A DNA stretch of 64,000 bases from Fen-1362 sp049516395 (GTDB lineage Bacteria > Planctomycetota > Phycisphaerae > Sedimentisphaerales > Anaerobacaceae): NCBI GenBank assembly GCA_049516395.1, contig JBEKTD010000013.1:4112-68111 (forward strand), read 5' to 3'. The position numbers and the translations under genes were made by a program. Below, in pieces: positions 1 through 8,628 of this stretch. The first letter of the stretch is position 1. Each line of letters opens with the position of its first letter. A model generated the notes under the pieces. The model saw only the letters and a list, made by a program, of their open reading frames with translations, was not told the origin of the DNA and made no database searches.

Positions 1-506
1 ATCGCAACCAGCTTTTTGGCAACATCGTCGTCGGCGACAACAGCGCGCTATTGATGAACACAATCGACGACCTTTCCGGTTCAACCGACCTTATATCAAT
101 CAGGTCCCGTGGTAATTTCCAAAGGCCTTTTACGGTTGTTGACCAGATAGAGAAAAAAGCCGAGGCCGCGACCGCTGATGAGGTCGCCAAGCTCAACGCT
201 GAAATTACCGGCTTTGAGGAGGAGTTAAAAACGCTTATTACTTCCGCCAACGAAAAAGAAAAACAGGTCATCGGCAGCTCGATTGCCCAAAAGACAAAAG
301 ACCTCGAATTGAAAAAACTAAAGGCCCGCCAACAACTGCGTGAAGTTAAAATGCAGAAACGCCAGCAAATCGAAAAGCTTGGCAACAACCTGCGGGCGTT
401 CAATATGCTGGCAGCGCCGGCCGTCATATTACTCATCGCGGTAGCGCTTGGCATTCGGCGAAGCGTAATGAAAAGACATTACATAAGCCACGCAAGTGAC
501 GCGTAA
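1..506 (+). CDS. GldG-like ABC transporter accessory protein, C-terminal part (5' truncated by window edge)
   Basis: The reading frame is open from base 3 with no stop, so this is the tail of a longer gene; the TTG/ATG codons near base 51 are internal. The visible part begins with a segment matching the end of the GldG/ABC-2 auxiliary domain (NQLFGNIVVGDN, then a MNTIDDLSG motif). A charged Lys/Glu-rich coiled-coil stretch follows, then one membrane helix (LAAPAVILLIAVALGI) and a short basic tail. This architecture is the usual C-terminus of the extracytoplasmic partner of an ABC-2 type exporter linked to gliding or unknown substrates. The DUF4340 gene 53 bp downstream is the usual companion and supports the assignment. 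The substrate cannot be told. Confidence 0.75.
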   Translation, partial: RNQLFGNIVVGDNSALLMNTIDDLSGSTDLISIRSRGNFQRPFTVVDQIEKKAEAATADEVAKLNAEITGFEEELKTLITSANEKEKQVIGSSIAQKTKDLELKKLKARQQLREVKMQKRQQIEKLGNNLRAFNMLAAPAVILLIAVALGIRRSVMKRHYISHASDA

Positions 507-559
507 TTTTGATGGAGTCGGTCGAGTCAGTACGTGGCAAATGAACAGGAGTTAGTTAT

Positions 560-1678
560 ATGAGTAATCGTAATCTGTCGTTACTTGGTTTGGCAGCGGC
601 TGCGGTAGTGGCTTTGGCGGTCATTGTTGCCGGAATCGCCGACAAACCATACACCAGTAAAGACCAAATCGCCTATCTTATACAGGGTCTCGACCCTGAC
701 CAGGTCGCCAGAATCACAACAGGAAAACCGGGCCAGGAAGTGATTTTCAATCGGCGAGGAGCCAATTTCGTTATTGCCAATCTCGATAACTACCCGGCCC
801 TGACCAGTGAAATTAACAAACTCATCACCACCTGCCTGGATATTCAGACCGCTGAGCTTTACACAGACAATCCCGAAAACCATAAAGACCTCGGCATCAC
901 CGAAGATAAAGCGCATATACTGGTGAAATTCTATAAAGCCGACTCGTCACTGCTTACCGGCGTCATTATTGGCAAACAAAAAGTCGAGGGACAGGGCATC
1001 GGCTACATCAGGCGGGTCGGAGACAACAAGGTATATATATCCGCGGCACAGATACCGGCTATCAAACAGCAGGCGGGCGATTATATCTCGCCGGAGCTTA
1101 TCAACGTAAAAAGAGAGGACATCAACTCGATAACTGTAAGCTGCCCTAATGAAACATACATACTGAGGCCCGGCCCCGACGACAAAACCGTTATATTTGA
1201 AAACATGGCCGAAGATAAAAAGCTAAACAACGATTTTGCCAACAAGGTTTTCACCGCTTTAGCGGGCCTTAGCTTTGAAGACGTCAACGCCGAATCATCA
1301 AAGCGGGGTTTGCAGTTTGACCGGAGATATCTTTGCCGGCTGAAGGACTCCACCGTTTACACTATCTGGCTTGCCGAAGACAGCAATACCTGGTTTGCCA
1401 AATGCGACGCCCAGTTCGCCGACAAAACTCCTATAACAAAAACGCAGGGCGAGGTCGAATCGGATGAGCAGTTGAAAATAAAAGAAGCGAAGCTTATCGC
1501 GCGCGACGCCGCCGAGGAATTTTCTGAAAAACACAAAGGGTGGGTATATAAGATACCTGCTTACCGCGCCGAAGACCTTACAAAATCTTCTGCCGACCTG
1601 TTTGCAGCCCCTAAACCGACCCAGTCCAAGCCGGAAGATAAAGAACCGATAGATATTACCCCCTTGCACCAAGAATAG
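560..1678 (+). CDS. DUF4340 domain-containing protein
   Basis: A 372-residue protein with one N-terminal membrane anchor (about residues 7-26, Ala/Val-rich), followed by a mostly soluble extracytoplasmic region. The central region (about 60-270) has the DUF4340 pattern, including the NPENHKDLGIT and VIIGKQKVEGQG stretches (paired beta-rich repeats that include a threonine/glycine-rich strand). The C-terminus is Lys/Pro-rich and low in complexity. An AGGAG ribosome site lies 8-9 bases before the ATG. DUF4340 genes normally follow GldG-like genes in ABC-2 transport operons, and that order is kept here. The molecular function of the family is not established; a periplasmic accessory role is inference. 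Confidence 0.8.
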   Translation: MSNRNLSLLGLAAAAVVALAVIVAGIADKPYTSKDQIAYLIQGLDPDQVARITTGKPGQEVIFNRRGANFVIANLDNYPALTSEINKLITTCLDIQTAELYTDNPENHKDLGITEDKAHILVKFYKADSSLLTGVIIGKQKVEGQGIGYIRRVGDNKVYISAAQIPAIKQQAGDYISPELINVKREDINSITVSCPNETYILRPGPDDKTVIFENMAEDKKLNNDFANKVFTALAGLSFEDVNAESSKRGLQFDRRYLCRLKDSTVYTIWLAEDSNTWFAKCDAQFADKTPITKTQGEVESDEQLKIKEAKLIARDAAEEFSEKHKGWVYKIPAYRAEDLTKSSADLFAAPKPTQSKPEDKEPIDITPLHQE

Positions 1679-1865
1679 CCCGCCGTTTGAATGGTTCCGG
1701 ATAACAACATCGACGAATTCGACCTGCCTGGTCACAATGTGGTTATCATTAAACTCATCTTCCTAATTTGTTTGAGGAAATCCCAGAAATAATATGCCTT
1801 TACTGCTGCGCAAAGTGATGGTATTTTTGAATGCTGTTTTTAAAACTATCTGAAAGGATTATACA

Positions 1866-3611
1866 ATGAAAGCCATTTCCATAACCACGATTATGCTGTT
1901 GTCATTGAGCTGCGTTGCATGGGCTGGGGTTGTTGCCCCTGACGCGAATGTAGAAAAGCTAAGTAATGTTTTCGCTTTCACCGAAGGGCCGGCAGCGGAC
2001 CCCAAGGGCAATGTCTATTTTACCGACCAGCCCAATGATAAAATCTATATCTGGTCAACCGATGGTAAATTGTCGGTCTTTTTGACCGGAGGTGAGCGAT
2101 CAAACGGAATGCGTTTCGACGCTGACGGCATATCGCTGCTTGCCTGTGCCGACCTGCATAACCGACTCGTTTCCTTCGACCCTAACGGCAAAATGACCGT
2201 TCTTGTCGAAAAATACAAGGGCAAAAAACTCAACGGCCCAAATGACCTCTGGCGGCATCCCAATGGCGGGCTATACATAACAGACCCATACTATAGAAGA
2301 AGCTGGTGGACAGACCCGAATATGGAACAGGATGGCGAGCATGTCTATTACCTCACCCCCGACCGCAAAACTCTGATTCGCGTCACCGAGGATTTGGTCA
2401 AGCCCAATGGCATAGTCGGCACGCCCGACGGCAAGCTGCTTTACGTGGGCGACATCGGCGCAAGCAAAACATACGTCTATACAATCAACCCCGACGGCAC
2501 ACTTTCAAATAAGAAACTGTTCTGCGAAATGGGTTCAGATGGAATGACAATCGATAACGAAGGCAATATATATATTACCGGCAATGGCGTTACGGTTTTC
2601 AATTCCGCGGGAGAAAAAATCGACCATATCAACATACGCGAGCCGTGGACCGCCAACTTATGTTTCGGCGGCAAAGATATGGATACACTTTTCATTACCG
2701 CGTCAAAATGCCTTTATGCGGTTAAAATGCGAACCAGAGGCGTTGTCTGGCCTGCCTCGGCGAAGCACAGCGAAGATGGGCCCGCCACAGCGGAGACAAA
2801 ATCAGTCGTCGCAACAGGGGCAAAACTCGAAAAGTTGGCGGATGGTTTCGGCTTTACCGAGGGACCAATCGCTGATGCGCAGGGAGATGTTTATTTTGTC
2901 GATGTCTCGAAAAACAGAATTCACAAATGGTCTCTCAACGGCAAAGTTTCAACCTTCCGCGAAAATTCAGGAGGCACAAGCGGCCTTGATATCGACGATA
3001 AGAGCAACCTCTATGCCTGCGAGGGAGGCAGCAGGAGAATCACCCGCATTGACACAAACGGCAATGTTACTGTCCTGTGCGATAACTACAAAGGCAAAAA
3101 GCTCAACAGCCCCAACGACCTGTGGCGCGACAAAAAAGGCGGCATATACTTCACCGACCCCGGATACAAAAAAGGTGAATCGGAACTGGACGGCAGTTAT
3201 GTTTTCTATTTACCTCCTGATTCGAAGGAGCCCATTATTGTTGTGGGGGATATGACAGGCCCCAACGGCATCGTCGGCACAAAAGACGGCAAACTGCTGT
3301 ACGTCGCCGATTATTCAGGACGCAAAACATTTGTATTCAAAGTCAAAGACGACGGCACATTGTATGATAAAAAACTGTTTGTCCCCGTCGGCGCTGACGG
3401 AATAGAACTCGATGAGCTGGGCAATTTGTATCTTACTGACCTGTCAGGCAAAGGCGTTAATATCGTCAGCCCTGAAGGTAAAAAAATCGGTTATATCAGC
3501 GTTCCTAATTCGACTTCAAATCTCTGCTTCGGCGGAAAAGACGGCAAAACTCTGTTCATCACCGCCAGAGATTCCTTTTACTCGATACAAATGAATGTAA
3601 AAGGGCAATAA
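1866..3611 (+). CDS. Secreted tandem SMP-30/gluconolactonase-like beta-propeller protein
   Basis: 581 residues with a signal peptide (hydrophobic core about 7-20, ending CVAWAG). Two homologous SMP-30/gluconolactonase/LRE propellers follow, about residues 25-290 and 318-578, joined by a linker. Each copy has the family signatures: FTEGP near its start, KLNGPNDLW or KLNSPNDLW, YFTDPGY-like, and the PNGIVGT motif supplying metal/active-site Asn and Asp. The family hydrolyses sugar lactones with a divalent metal, so a periplasmic lactonase acting on oxidised sugars is likely. AAAGG sits about 8 bases before the ATG. The uroporphyrinogen-decarboxylase-like gene begins 27 bp downstream, so the two are probably co-transcribed. 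The duplication within one chain is the unusual point. Confidence 0.88.
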   Translation: MKAISITTIMLLSLSCVAWAGVVAPDANVEKLSNVFAFTEGPAADPKGNVYFTDQPNDKIYIWSTDGKLSVFLTGGERSNGMRFDADGISLLACADLHNRLVSFDPNGKMTVLVEKYKGKKLNGPNDLWRHPNGGLYITDPYYRRSWWTDPNMEQDGEHVYYLTPDRKTLIRVTEDLVKPNGIVGTPDGKLLYVGDIGASKTYVYTINPDGTLSNKKLFCEMGSDGMTIDNEGNIYITGNGVTVFNSAGEKIDHINIREPWTANLCFGGKDMDTLFITASKCLYAVKMRTRGVVWPASAKHSEDGPATAETKSVVATGAKLEKLADGFGFTEGPIADAQGDVYFVDVSKNRIHKWSLNGKVSTFRENSGGTSGLDIDDKSNLYACEGGSRRITRIDTNGNVTVLCDNYKGKKLNSPNDLWRDKKGGIYFTDPGYKKGESELDGSYVFYLPPDSKEPIIVVGDMTGPNGIVGTKDGKLLYVADYSGRKTFVFKVKDDGTLYDKKLFVPVGADGIELDELGNLYLTDLSGKGVNIVSPEGKKIGYISVPNSTSNLCFGGKDGKTLFITARDSFYSIQMNVKGQ

Positions 3612-3638
3612 GAACTGTTCGCCGGCAAGGAAATAAAA

Positions 3639-4646
3639 ATGACGAGTCGGGAAAGGGTGGCTGCGGTTTTGGGGCACAGACGGCCAGACCACCTGCCGTG
3701 TATGCCGATTACGATGCAATTCGCGGCTGGCCGCATCGGGAGAAAATACTACGATTATGTTACGGATTACCGTGTGCTGGTAGAGGGCCAGTTACGTGTA
3801 GCAGATGAATTCGGTTTCAACCATGTGGGGTGCATTTCAGACCCGACACGCGAGGCGGCGGATTGCGGAGCTGCGATTATTTTTCACGAGGATTCGCCTC
3901 CTGATATCGACGAAAGTAACGCCCTGCTTGGAGATAAAAGCAGATTGGTTAAATTAAAGATGCCTGACCCGCTTGGGGGTGGGCGGATGCACAACAGGGT
4001 AAAAGCAGCAGCTCTATTCAAAGAAAAAGCCGGTAAAGACAAAATTATCGAGGGATGGATTGAAGGGCCTTGCGCAGAGGGAGCGGATTTGCGGGGCATC
4101 AATACGATAATGACGGATTTTTTCGAGGATGCCGGATTTGTGAAAGAGCTTTTTGAGTTCGCGACGGAACTTGGATTAATATTCGCCAAAGCACAGATAG
4201 AGGCAGGCGTGGATTTGATGGGAATAGGAGACGCCGCGGCGTCATTGGTGGGACCGAAGATATACGAGGAGTTTGTGTGGCCATACGAGAAGCAACTGGT
4301 GGACGGCATTCACAAACTCGGCGCGGCTGTCCGGCTGCATATATGCGGGGACACGCGGAAGATTCTGGAAGGTATGGGCCGGCTCGGAGCGGAAATGATT
4401 GACCTTGATTATCCCTCCCCGGTAACGCTGGCCAGGGAAAAAATTGGGGCAAAACAGGTCATCTGCGGTAATATCAATCCTGTTTCGGTGCTGCGTGAAG
4501 CGTCACCTGAGGAGATTTATAAGGCAGTTGAGAACTGTCACAAAGAGGCAGGCGAAAATTTCATAGTCGGGGCCGGCTGCGAAGTTACGCGTGATACGCC
4601 TTTAGAAAATATCAGGGTGCTTGGACAATACGCATCTTCTCATTAA
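3639..4646 (+). CDS. Uroporphyrinogen decarboxylase family protein (MtaA/MtbA-like methyltransferase type)
   Basis: 335 residues with a (beta/alpha)8 URO-D fold pattern. It resembles the corrinoid/coenzyme M methyltransferase branch more than HemE. The zinc-ligand signature of that branch is present: LHICGD (about 230-235) for the His-x-Cys pair and GAGCEV (about 313-318) for the second Cys. The HemE substrate-binding Arg/Asp motif near the N-terminus is not evident, so heme synthesis is unlikely. In planctomycetes such genes often sit with carbohydrate catabolism genes, and here it lies between a lactonase-like gene and a GH172 gene. An AAGGAA site precedes the ATG. The methyl donor and acceptor are unknown; a demethylase role on methylated sugars or aromatics is only a guess. 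Confidence 0.8.
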   Translation: MTSRERVAAVLGHRRPDHLPCMPITMQFAAGRIGRKYYDYVTDYRVLVEGQLRVADEFGFNHVGCISDPTREAADCGAAIIFHEDSPPDIDESNALLGDKSRLVKLKMPDPLGGGRMHNRVKAAALFKEKAGKDKIIEGWIEGPCAEGADLRGINTIMTDFFEDAGFVKELFEFATELGLIFAKAQIEAGVDLMGIGDAAASLVGPKIYEEFVWPYEKQLVDGIHKLGAAVRLHICGDTRKILEGMGRLGAEMIDLDYPSPVTLAREKIGAKQVICGNINPVSVLREASPEEIYKAVENCHKEAGENFIVGAGCEVTRDTPLENIRVLGQYASSH

Positions 4647-4665
4647 GTAACGAAAGGGGCCGTAT

Positions 4666-5895
4666 ATGAAATATTCAAATATTAAAACTGGTCTTGTTCT
4701 TGCGGCGCTACTGGCATCAACGTGGATTGCGAAAGGCGCTGAATCAAATTCCGGCTGGTTCGATACGGGGCTGGGAAATCTCGCGGTTTTATCCAACGCA
4801 AAGACGCGGTCGATAGGGCCGGAGAACCCGACGGGCGAAAAAGGCAAAGGCGGGATGGCGAAGGTCGGCGAGGGGTCGGCGTCTCACGCCGCCGGCGACC
4901 TGGGACAGGGCTGGAAAGTAAATCCGTACGTTAATATCAAACCAGGCCAGACATTTGTGCTGACAGACATAAACGGCAGCGGTTCAATTCAGCATATCTG
5001 GATGACGCCGGCAGGAAACGACCGCCTGAATATACTGAGAATCTACTGGGACGGCGAAGAGACACCTTCCGTGGAATGTCCCCTTGGCGACTTTTTTGCC
5101 TGCGGGATGGGCGAATATGCGCAAATTACCTCGCTGGCGGTCTGCGTCAATCCAAAGAGCGGGTTTAACTGCTATTGGCCTATGCCTTTCAGAAAAAGCT
5201 GCAAAATGACAGTGACCAACCTGGATAAAAATCAGATGACGTTATATTACGAGATTACTTATTGCCTTGCCGACGTCGGCGAAACAGCAGCGTATTTCCA
5301 CGCGCAGTTTCGCAGGGTCAATCCCGTGCCTTTCAAAGAAGTTTATACAATCGTTGACGGCATCGTCGGAAAAGGGCATTACGTGGGGACATATATGACA
5401 TGGGGAGCAAACAGCCCCGGCTGGTGGGGAGAAGGGGAAATTAAATTCTATATGGATGGTGACACGGAATTTCCGACAATATGCGGAACCGGGACAGAAG
5501 ATTATTTCTGCGGCTCATACGGTTTCGATAATCCAAAGGGCGGCGGGTATCAGACGTTCAGCGGCCCATACGCAGGCATGCCCCAGATAATTAACCCGAA
5601 AGGTAAACCCGTAATAAAGACGAAAGTTTACGAAAACGGCAAATTTATCGAAGAGAGAACTGTTTTAAATCCGAAGGACCAGCCGAGATTTGCGTTATAT
5701 CGCTGGCATATAATGGACCCGATAAGGTTCGACCAAAACCTGAAAGTGACTATGCAGGCGCTGGGCTGGCAGGATGGCGGCAAATATCTGCCGTTACAGG
5801 ATGATATTTCCTCCGTCGCTTTCTGGTACCAGACCGAGCCGCACACGCCATTTCCGAAACTTCCGGACAGGGAGCAGTTGAGGATTGCGAAGTAA
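4666..5895 (+). CDS. DUF2961 / GH172 family glycoside hydrolase, secreted
   Basis: 409 residues with a signal peptide (hydrophobic segment about 9-24, ending STWIAKGA). The DUF2961 fold follows, characterised by the GSIQHIWMT motif and the LRIYWDGEETPSVECPLGDFF block, GTGTEDYFCGSYGF, and a C-terminal RWHIMDPIRF element. DUF2961 proteins are now classed as GH172, with characterised members acting on fructofuranose or arabinofuranose linkages; Glu residues in the ETPS and GTEDYF blocks are the expected catalytic pair. The gene is the third of the operon (19 bp gap) with AAAGGGG before its ATG. It ends 1 bp from the convergent folD. Substrate is unassigned. Confidence 0.87.
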   Translation: MKYSNIKTGLVLAALLASTWIAKGAESNSGWFDTGLGNLAVLSNAKTRSIGPENPTGEKGKGGMAKVGEGSASHAAGDLGQGWKVNPYVNIKPGQTFVLTDINGSGSIQHIWMTPAGNDRLNILRIYWDGEETPSVECPLGDFFACGMGEYAQITSLAVCVNPKSGFNCYWPMPFRKSCKMTVTNLDKNQMTLYYEITYCLADVGETAAYFHAQFRRVNPVPFKEVYTIVDGIVGKGHYVGTYMTWGANSPGWWGEGEIKFYMDGDTEFPTICGTGTEDYFCGSYGFDNPKGGGYQTFSGPYAGMPQIINPKGKPVIKTKVYENGKFIEERTVLNPKDQPRFALYRWHIMDPIRFDQNLKVTMQALGWQDGGKYLPLQDDISSVAFWYQTEPHTPFPKLPDREQLRIAK

Positions 5896-5896
5896 A

Positions 5897-6787
5897 TTAT
5901 TTCAGCAGGCCCGCCGCGTGTTTTGCGGATTCGACGGTGTTGTAGAGAAGCATTGTAATAGTCATAGGGCCGACACCCCCGGGGACAGGGGTTATGAGCG
6001 AGGCCTTTTCTTTAACGTTCTCAAAATCCACGTCGCCGACGAGACGATAGCCGGCCTTTTTAGTCGAGTCCTCAACACGATTAACGCCGACATCGATGAC
6101 CACGGCACCATCTTTTATCATATCTGCGGTAATGGTATTTGGATGACCGGCGGCGGCTATAACGATATCCGCCCTTTTCGTATGCTCCGCAAGGTTTCTG
6201 GTTCGAGTGTGACACACGGTTACGGTTGCGTTACCGAGTGGGCTTTTCTGGATGAGTATATTTGCCAGGGGTTTGCCGACGATGTTGCTTCTGCCGACGA
6301 TGACAACGCTTGCGCCTTCGATTTTGACGCCGCTTTTTATGAGAATCTGGACGACACCGTGAGGGGTGCAGGGCAGAAACGCCTTTTGGCCTGTTACCAT
6401 TTTGCCTACATTTATGGGGTGAAACCCGTCCACATCTTTGGCGGGGTCGATTGCCATCAGCACTTCAAGTTCATCGAAGTGCTTAGGCAGAGGCAACTGT
6501 GTCAGGATGCCGTGAATTCGGGGGTCTTTGTTGAGTCGATTGATGTGCGCCATTAATTGATTTTGAGGAATCGAGGCGGACAGGCGATTGTCTTCGGAAT
6601 ATATACCGATTTCCTCGCAGGCCTTTTGCTTGGCGGTAACATAAGATTTTGAAGCGGGGTCATCGCCGACGAGAATAACGCCGAGTCCCGGCACAATACC
6701 TTTTTTGGCGAGGGCGGCAACGTCAGTCCTGAGTTTTGCCCGCATATCCGCGGCGATTTGTTTTCCGTCTATTATCTTTGCGGTCAT
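5897..6787 (-). CDS. folD: Bifunctional methylenetetrahydrofolate dehydrogenase / methenyltetrahydrofolate cyclohydrolase
   Basis: 296 residues, full length for FolD. It interconverts 5,10-methylene-THF and 10-formyl-THF in the cytosol using NAD(P). The catalytic tyrosine/lysine motif YVTAKQKACEEIGI (about 49-62), QLPLPKH, the Rossmann GRSNIVGKP motif (about 164-172) and the C-terminal PGGVGPMT signature are all present. It is the last gene of a run after formate-THF ligase (23 bp gap), so the two enzymes together move formate into the folate C1 pool. Convergent with the GH172 gene, 1 bp away. Confidence 0.97.
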   Translation of the reverse strand: MTAKIIDGKQIAADMRAKLRTDVAALAKKGIVPGLGVILVGDDPASKSYVTAKQKACEEIGIYSEDNRLSASIPQNQLMAHINRLNKDPRIHGILTQLPLPKHFDELEVLMAIDPAKDVDGFHPINVGKMVTGQKAFLPCTPHGVVQILIKSGVKIEGASVVIVGRSNIVGKPLANILIQKSPLGNATVTVCHTRTRNLAEHTKRADIVIAAAGHPNTITADMIKDGAVVIDVGVNRVEDSTKKAGYRLVGDVDFENVKEKASLITPVPGGVGPMTITMLLYNTVESAKHAAGLLK

Positions 6788-6810
6788 TGTTTTCTCCGGC
6801 TTAGCGGTGA

Positions 6811-8574
6811 TTAGAACAACCCTTTTACCTTCCCGGTATTCACGTCAACGTCAATTCTTCTAAAGGCCGGGTCTGAGCTTGTGCCGGGCATCAGCTTGAT
6901 TTCGCCCGCCAGCGGCACGATAAATTCCGCACCTTTGTAAACCAGGACATCCCTGATGGGCAGTTGCCAGCCGATGGGACGGCCTTTGAATTCCGGGTCA
7001 TAAGACAAACTAAGGTGCGTCTTTGCCATACACATTCCAAACTTCTGCGTCGCCGGATTCGCCTCAAGCGACTTCAGCTTTTCGAGCGCTATTTCGGAAT
7101 ACGAAACACCATTGGCGCCGTAAACATCTTTGGCAATCAACTCAATCCGTTTTCGCAGGGGCAGTTCGTAATCATACAAATGTTTGAAGTTGTTTTTCTG
7201 CTCACAGGTATCAATCACGGCCTGTGCCAGCTCGACAGCGCCATCGCCGCCTTTGAGCCAGTGTTCGGAGACAACCGCGATTGCACCCTGCTGCTCAGCG
7301 ATTTTTTTGATGAGCTTATGTTCGGCTTTTGTATCTGAACTGAAACTGTTTATGCACACAATCGGCCTGACGCCGCTTTTTTTGACTATGTCAATGTGCG
7401 CCATCAGGTTCTCGCAGCCCTTTTCGAGCAGGTCGAGATGTTCTTTTGTGTATTCTTCACTGAGAGGCGCGCCTGGTCTGACCGGTGGGCCGCCGCCGTG
7501 CATTTTCAGGGCGCGAACGGTCGCGACAATGACCACGGCACCGGGTTTAAGCCCGGAAATTCTGCATTTAAGATTCCAGAACTTTTCGTAGCCGATGTCA
7601 GTGCCAAAGCCGCTTTCGGTTATGTGATAATCGCCCAGCTTTGTCGCGACGAGGTCGGCTATTACCGAGCTTTGGCCTATGGCGATATTGGCAAAGGGGC
7701 CTGCGTGAGCAAATATCGGCTGGCCTTCCATCGTCTGAAGCAAGTTGGGGTTAAGTGCATCGAGCATCCAAGCGGTCATTGCCCCATCCACCTCAAGGTC
7801 CGCGGCTGTTATATCATTGCCTTTGCGGTCCCTGGCGACCACGATTCTTGCGATACGCTGCCGGAAATCGGCGAGATTCTTCGAAATCGCGAGGATAGCC
7901 ATAACTTCGCTGGAGACGGTTATCTGGAAGCCGGAATTCATTTCGAAGCCGTTGTTTTTGCCGCCCAGACCTATTCTTATATTGCGAAGCGATTGAGCAC
8001 AAAGGTCAATCGCCCAGCCAATTTGTATGGAATCGGGGTCGATATCGAGCCGTCGCAGATTTCTTTTCGCCAAGCGTTCATCATCATAGTTTTTTTCATG
8101 TTGCATTCGGGCGGTCAGCGCAACCATACACAGGTTATGAGCATTTGTAACCGAATCGATATCGCCTGTCAGGCGGATTGAAAACGGAATAAGAGGAACG
8201 CACTGCGAAAGACCGCCTCCAGCGGCGCCGCCCTTGACATTGAAGGTCGGACCTGCGCTTGGCTGGCGAATTGCGCCAGTTGGTCGTTTGCCGCATTTGG
8301 CAAGGCCCTGAATCAAACCAATGGTCGTAGTCGTTTTACCTTCGCCGAAAGGCGTCGGTGTGATGGCGGTAACATCGATATATTTGGCCGTCGGGGCGTC
8401 TTTAAGCCGGTCGATAACCTTTGCAAAGTGGACTTTACCCAAAGTATGGCCTGCCGGAAGCAATTCGTCTTTTTGCAGCCCTATCTCTTCGGCCAACTGG
8501 AAAATCGATTTGATATTGTTCTCAGCCGCCTCGGCTATTTCCCAGTTTTTCATCTTCGTCGGGTCAAGTTTCAT
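6811..8574 (-). CDS. fhs: Formate--tetrahydrofolate ligase
   Basis: 587 residues when started at the ATG at 8574, which has AAGGAA 8 bases upstream. An in-frame ATG 48 bases further up would add a basic, non-conserved leader and is less likely. The ATP-binding loop TPFGEGKTTTTIGL (about 72-85), the FNVKGGAAGGG block and the LSYDPEFKGRP region near the C-terminus are typical. The enzyme makes 10-formyl-THF from formate, ATP and THF. It follows the cellobiose phosphorylase gene by 54 bp and precedes folD by 23 bp. The C1 pair is common; its attachment to a phosphorylase gene may simply be a shared transcript. Confidence 0.96.
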   Translation of the reverse strand: MKLDPTKMKNWEIAEAAENNIKSIFQLAEEIGLQKDELLPAGHTLGKVHFAKVIDRLKDAPTAKYIDVTAITPTPFGEGKTTTTIGLIQGLAKCGKRPTGAIRQPSAGPTFNVKGGAAGGGLSQCVPLIPFSIRLTGDIDSVTNAHNLCMVALTARMQHEKNYDDERLAKRNLRRLDIDPDSIQIGWAIDLCAQSLRNIRIGLGGKNNGFEMNSGFQITVSSEVMAILAISKNLADFRQRIARIVVARDRKGNDITAADLEVDGAMTAWMLDALNPNLLQTMEGQPIFAHAGPFANIAIGQSSVIADLVATKLGDYHITESGFGTDIGYEKFWNLKCRISGLKPGAVVIVATVRALKMHGGGPPVRPGAPLSEEYTKEHLDLLEKGCENLMAHIDIVKKSGVRPIVCINSFSSDTKAEHKLIKKIAEQQGAIAVVSEHWLKGGDGAVELAQAVIDTCEQKNNFKHLYDYELPLRKRIELIAKDVYGANGVSYSEIALEKLKSLEANPATQKFGMCMAKTHLSLSYDPEFKGRPIGWQLPIRDVLVYKGAEFIVPLAGEIKLMPGTSSDPAFRRIDVDVNTGKVKGLF

Positions 8575-8628
8575 TGAACATTTCCTTCGCCGCCTGGCAA
8601 TTAAATCGCGTTTTATTTTCACCCGCTG

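Noticed and set aside
3639..4646. HemE (heme pathway uroporphyrinogen decarboxylase)
   Set aside because: The zinc-ligand motifs and lack of the HemE N-terminal substrate motif fit the MtaA-like branch; the hem genes lie elsewhere in the window.
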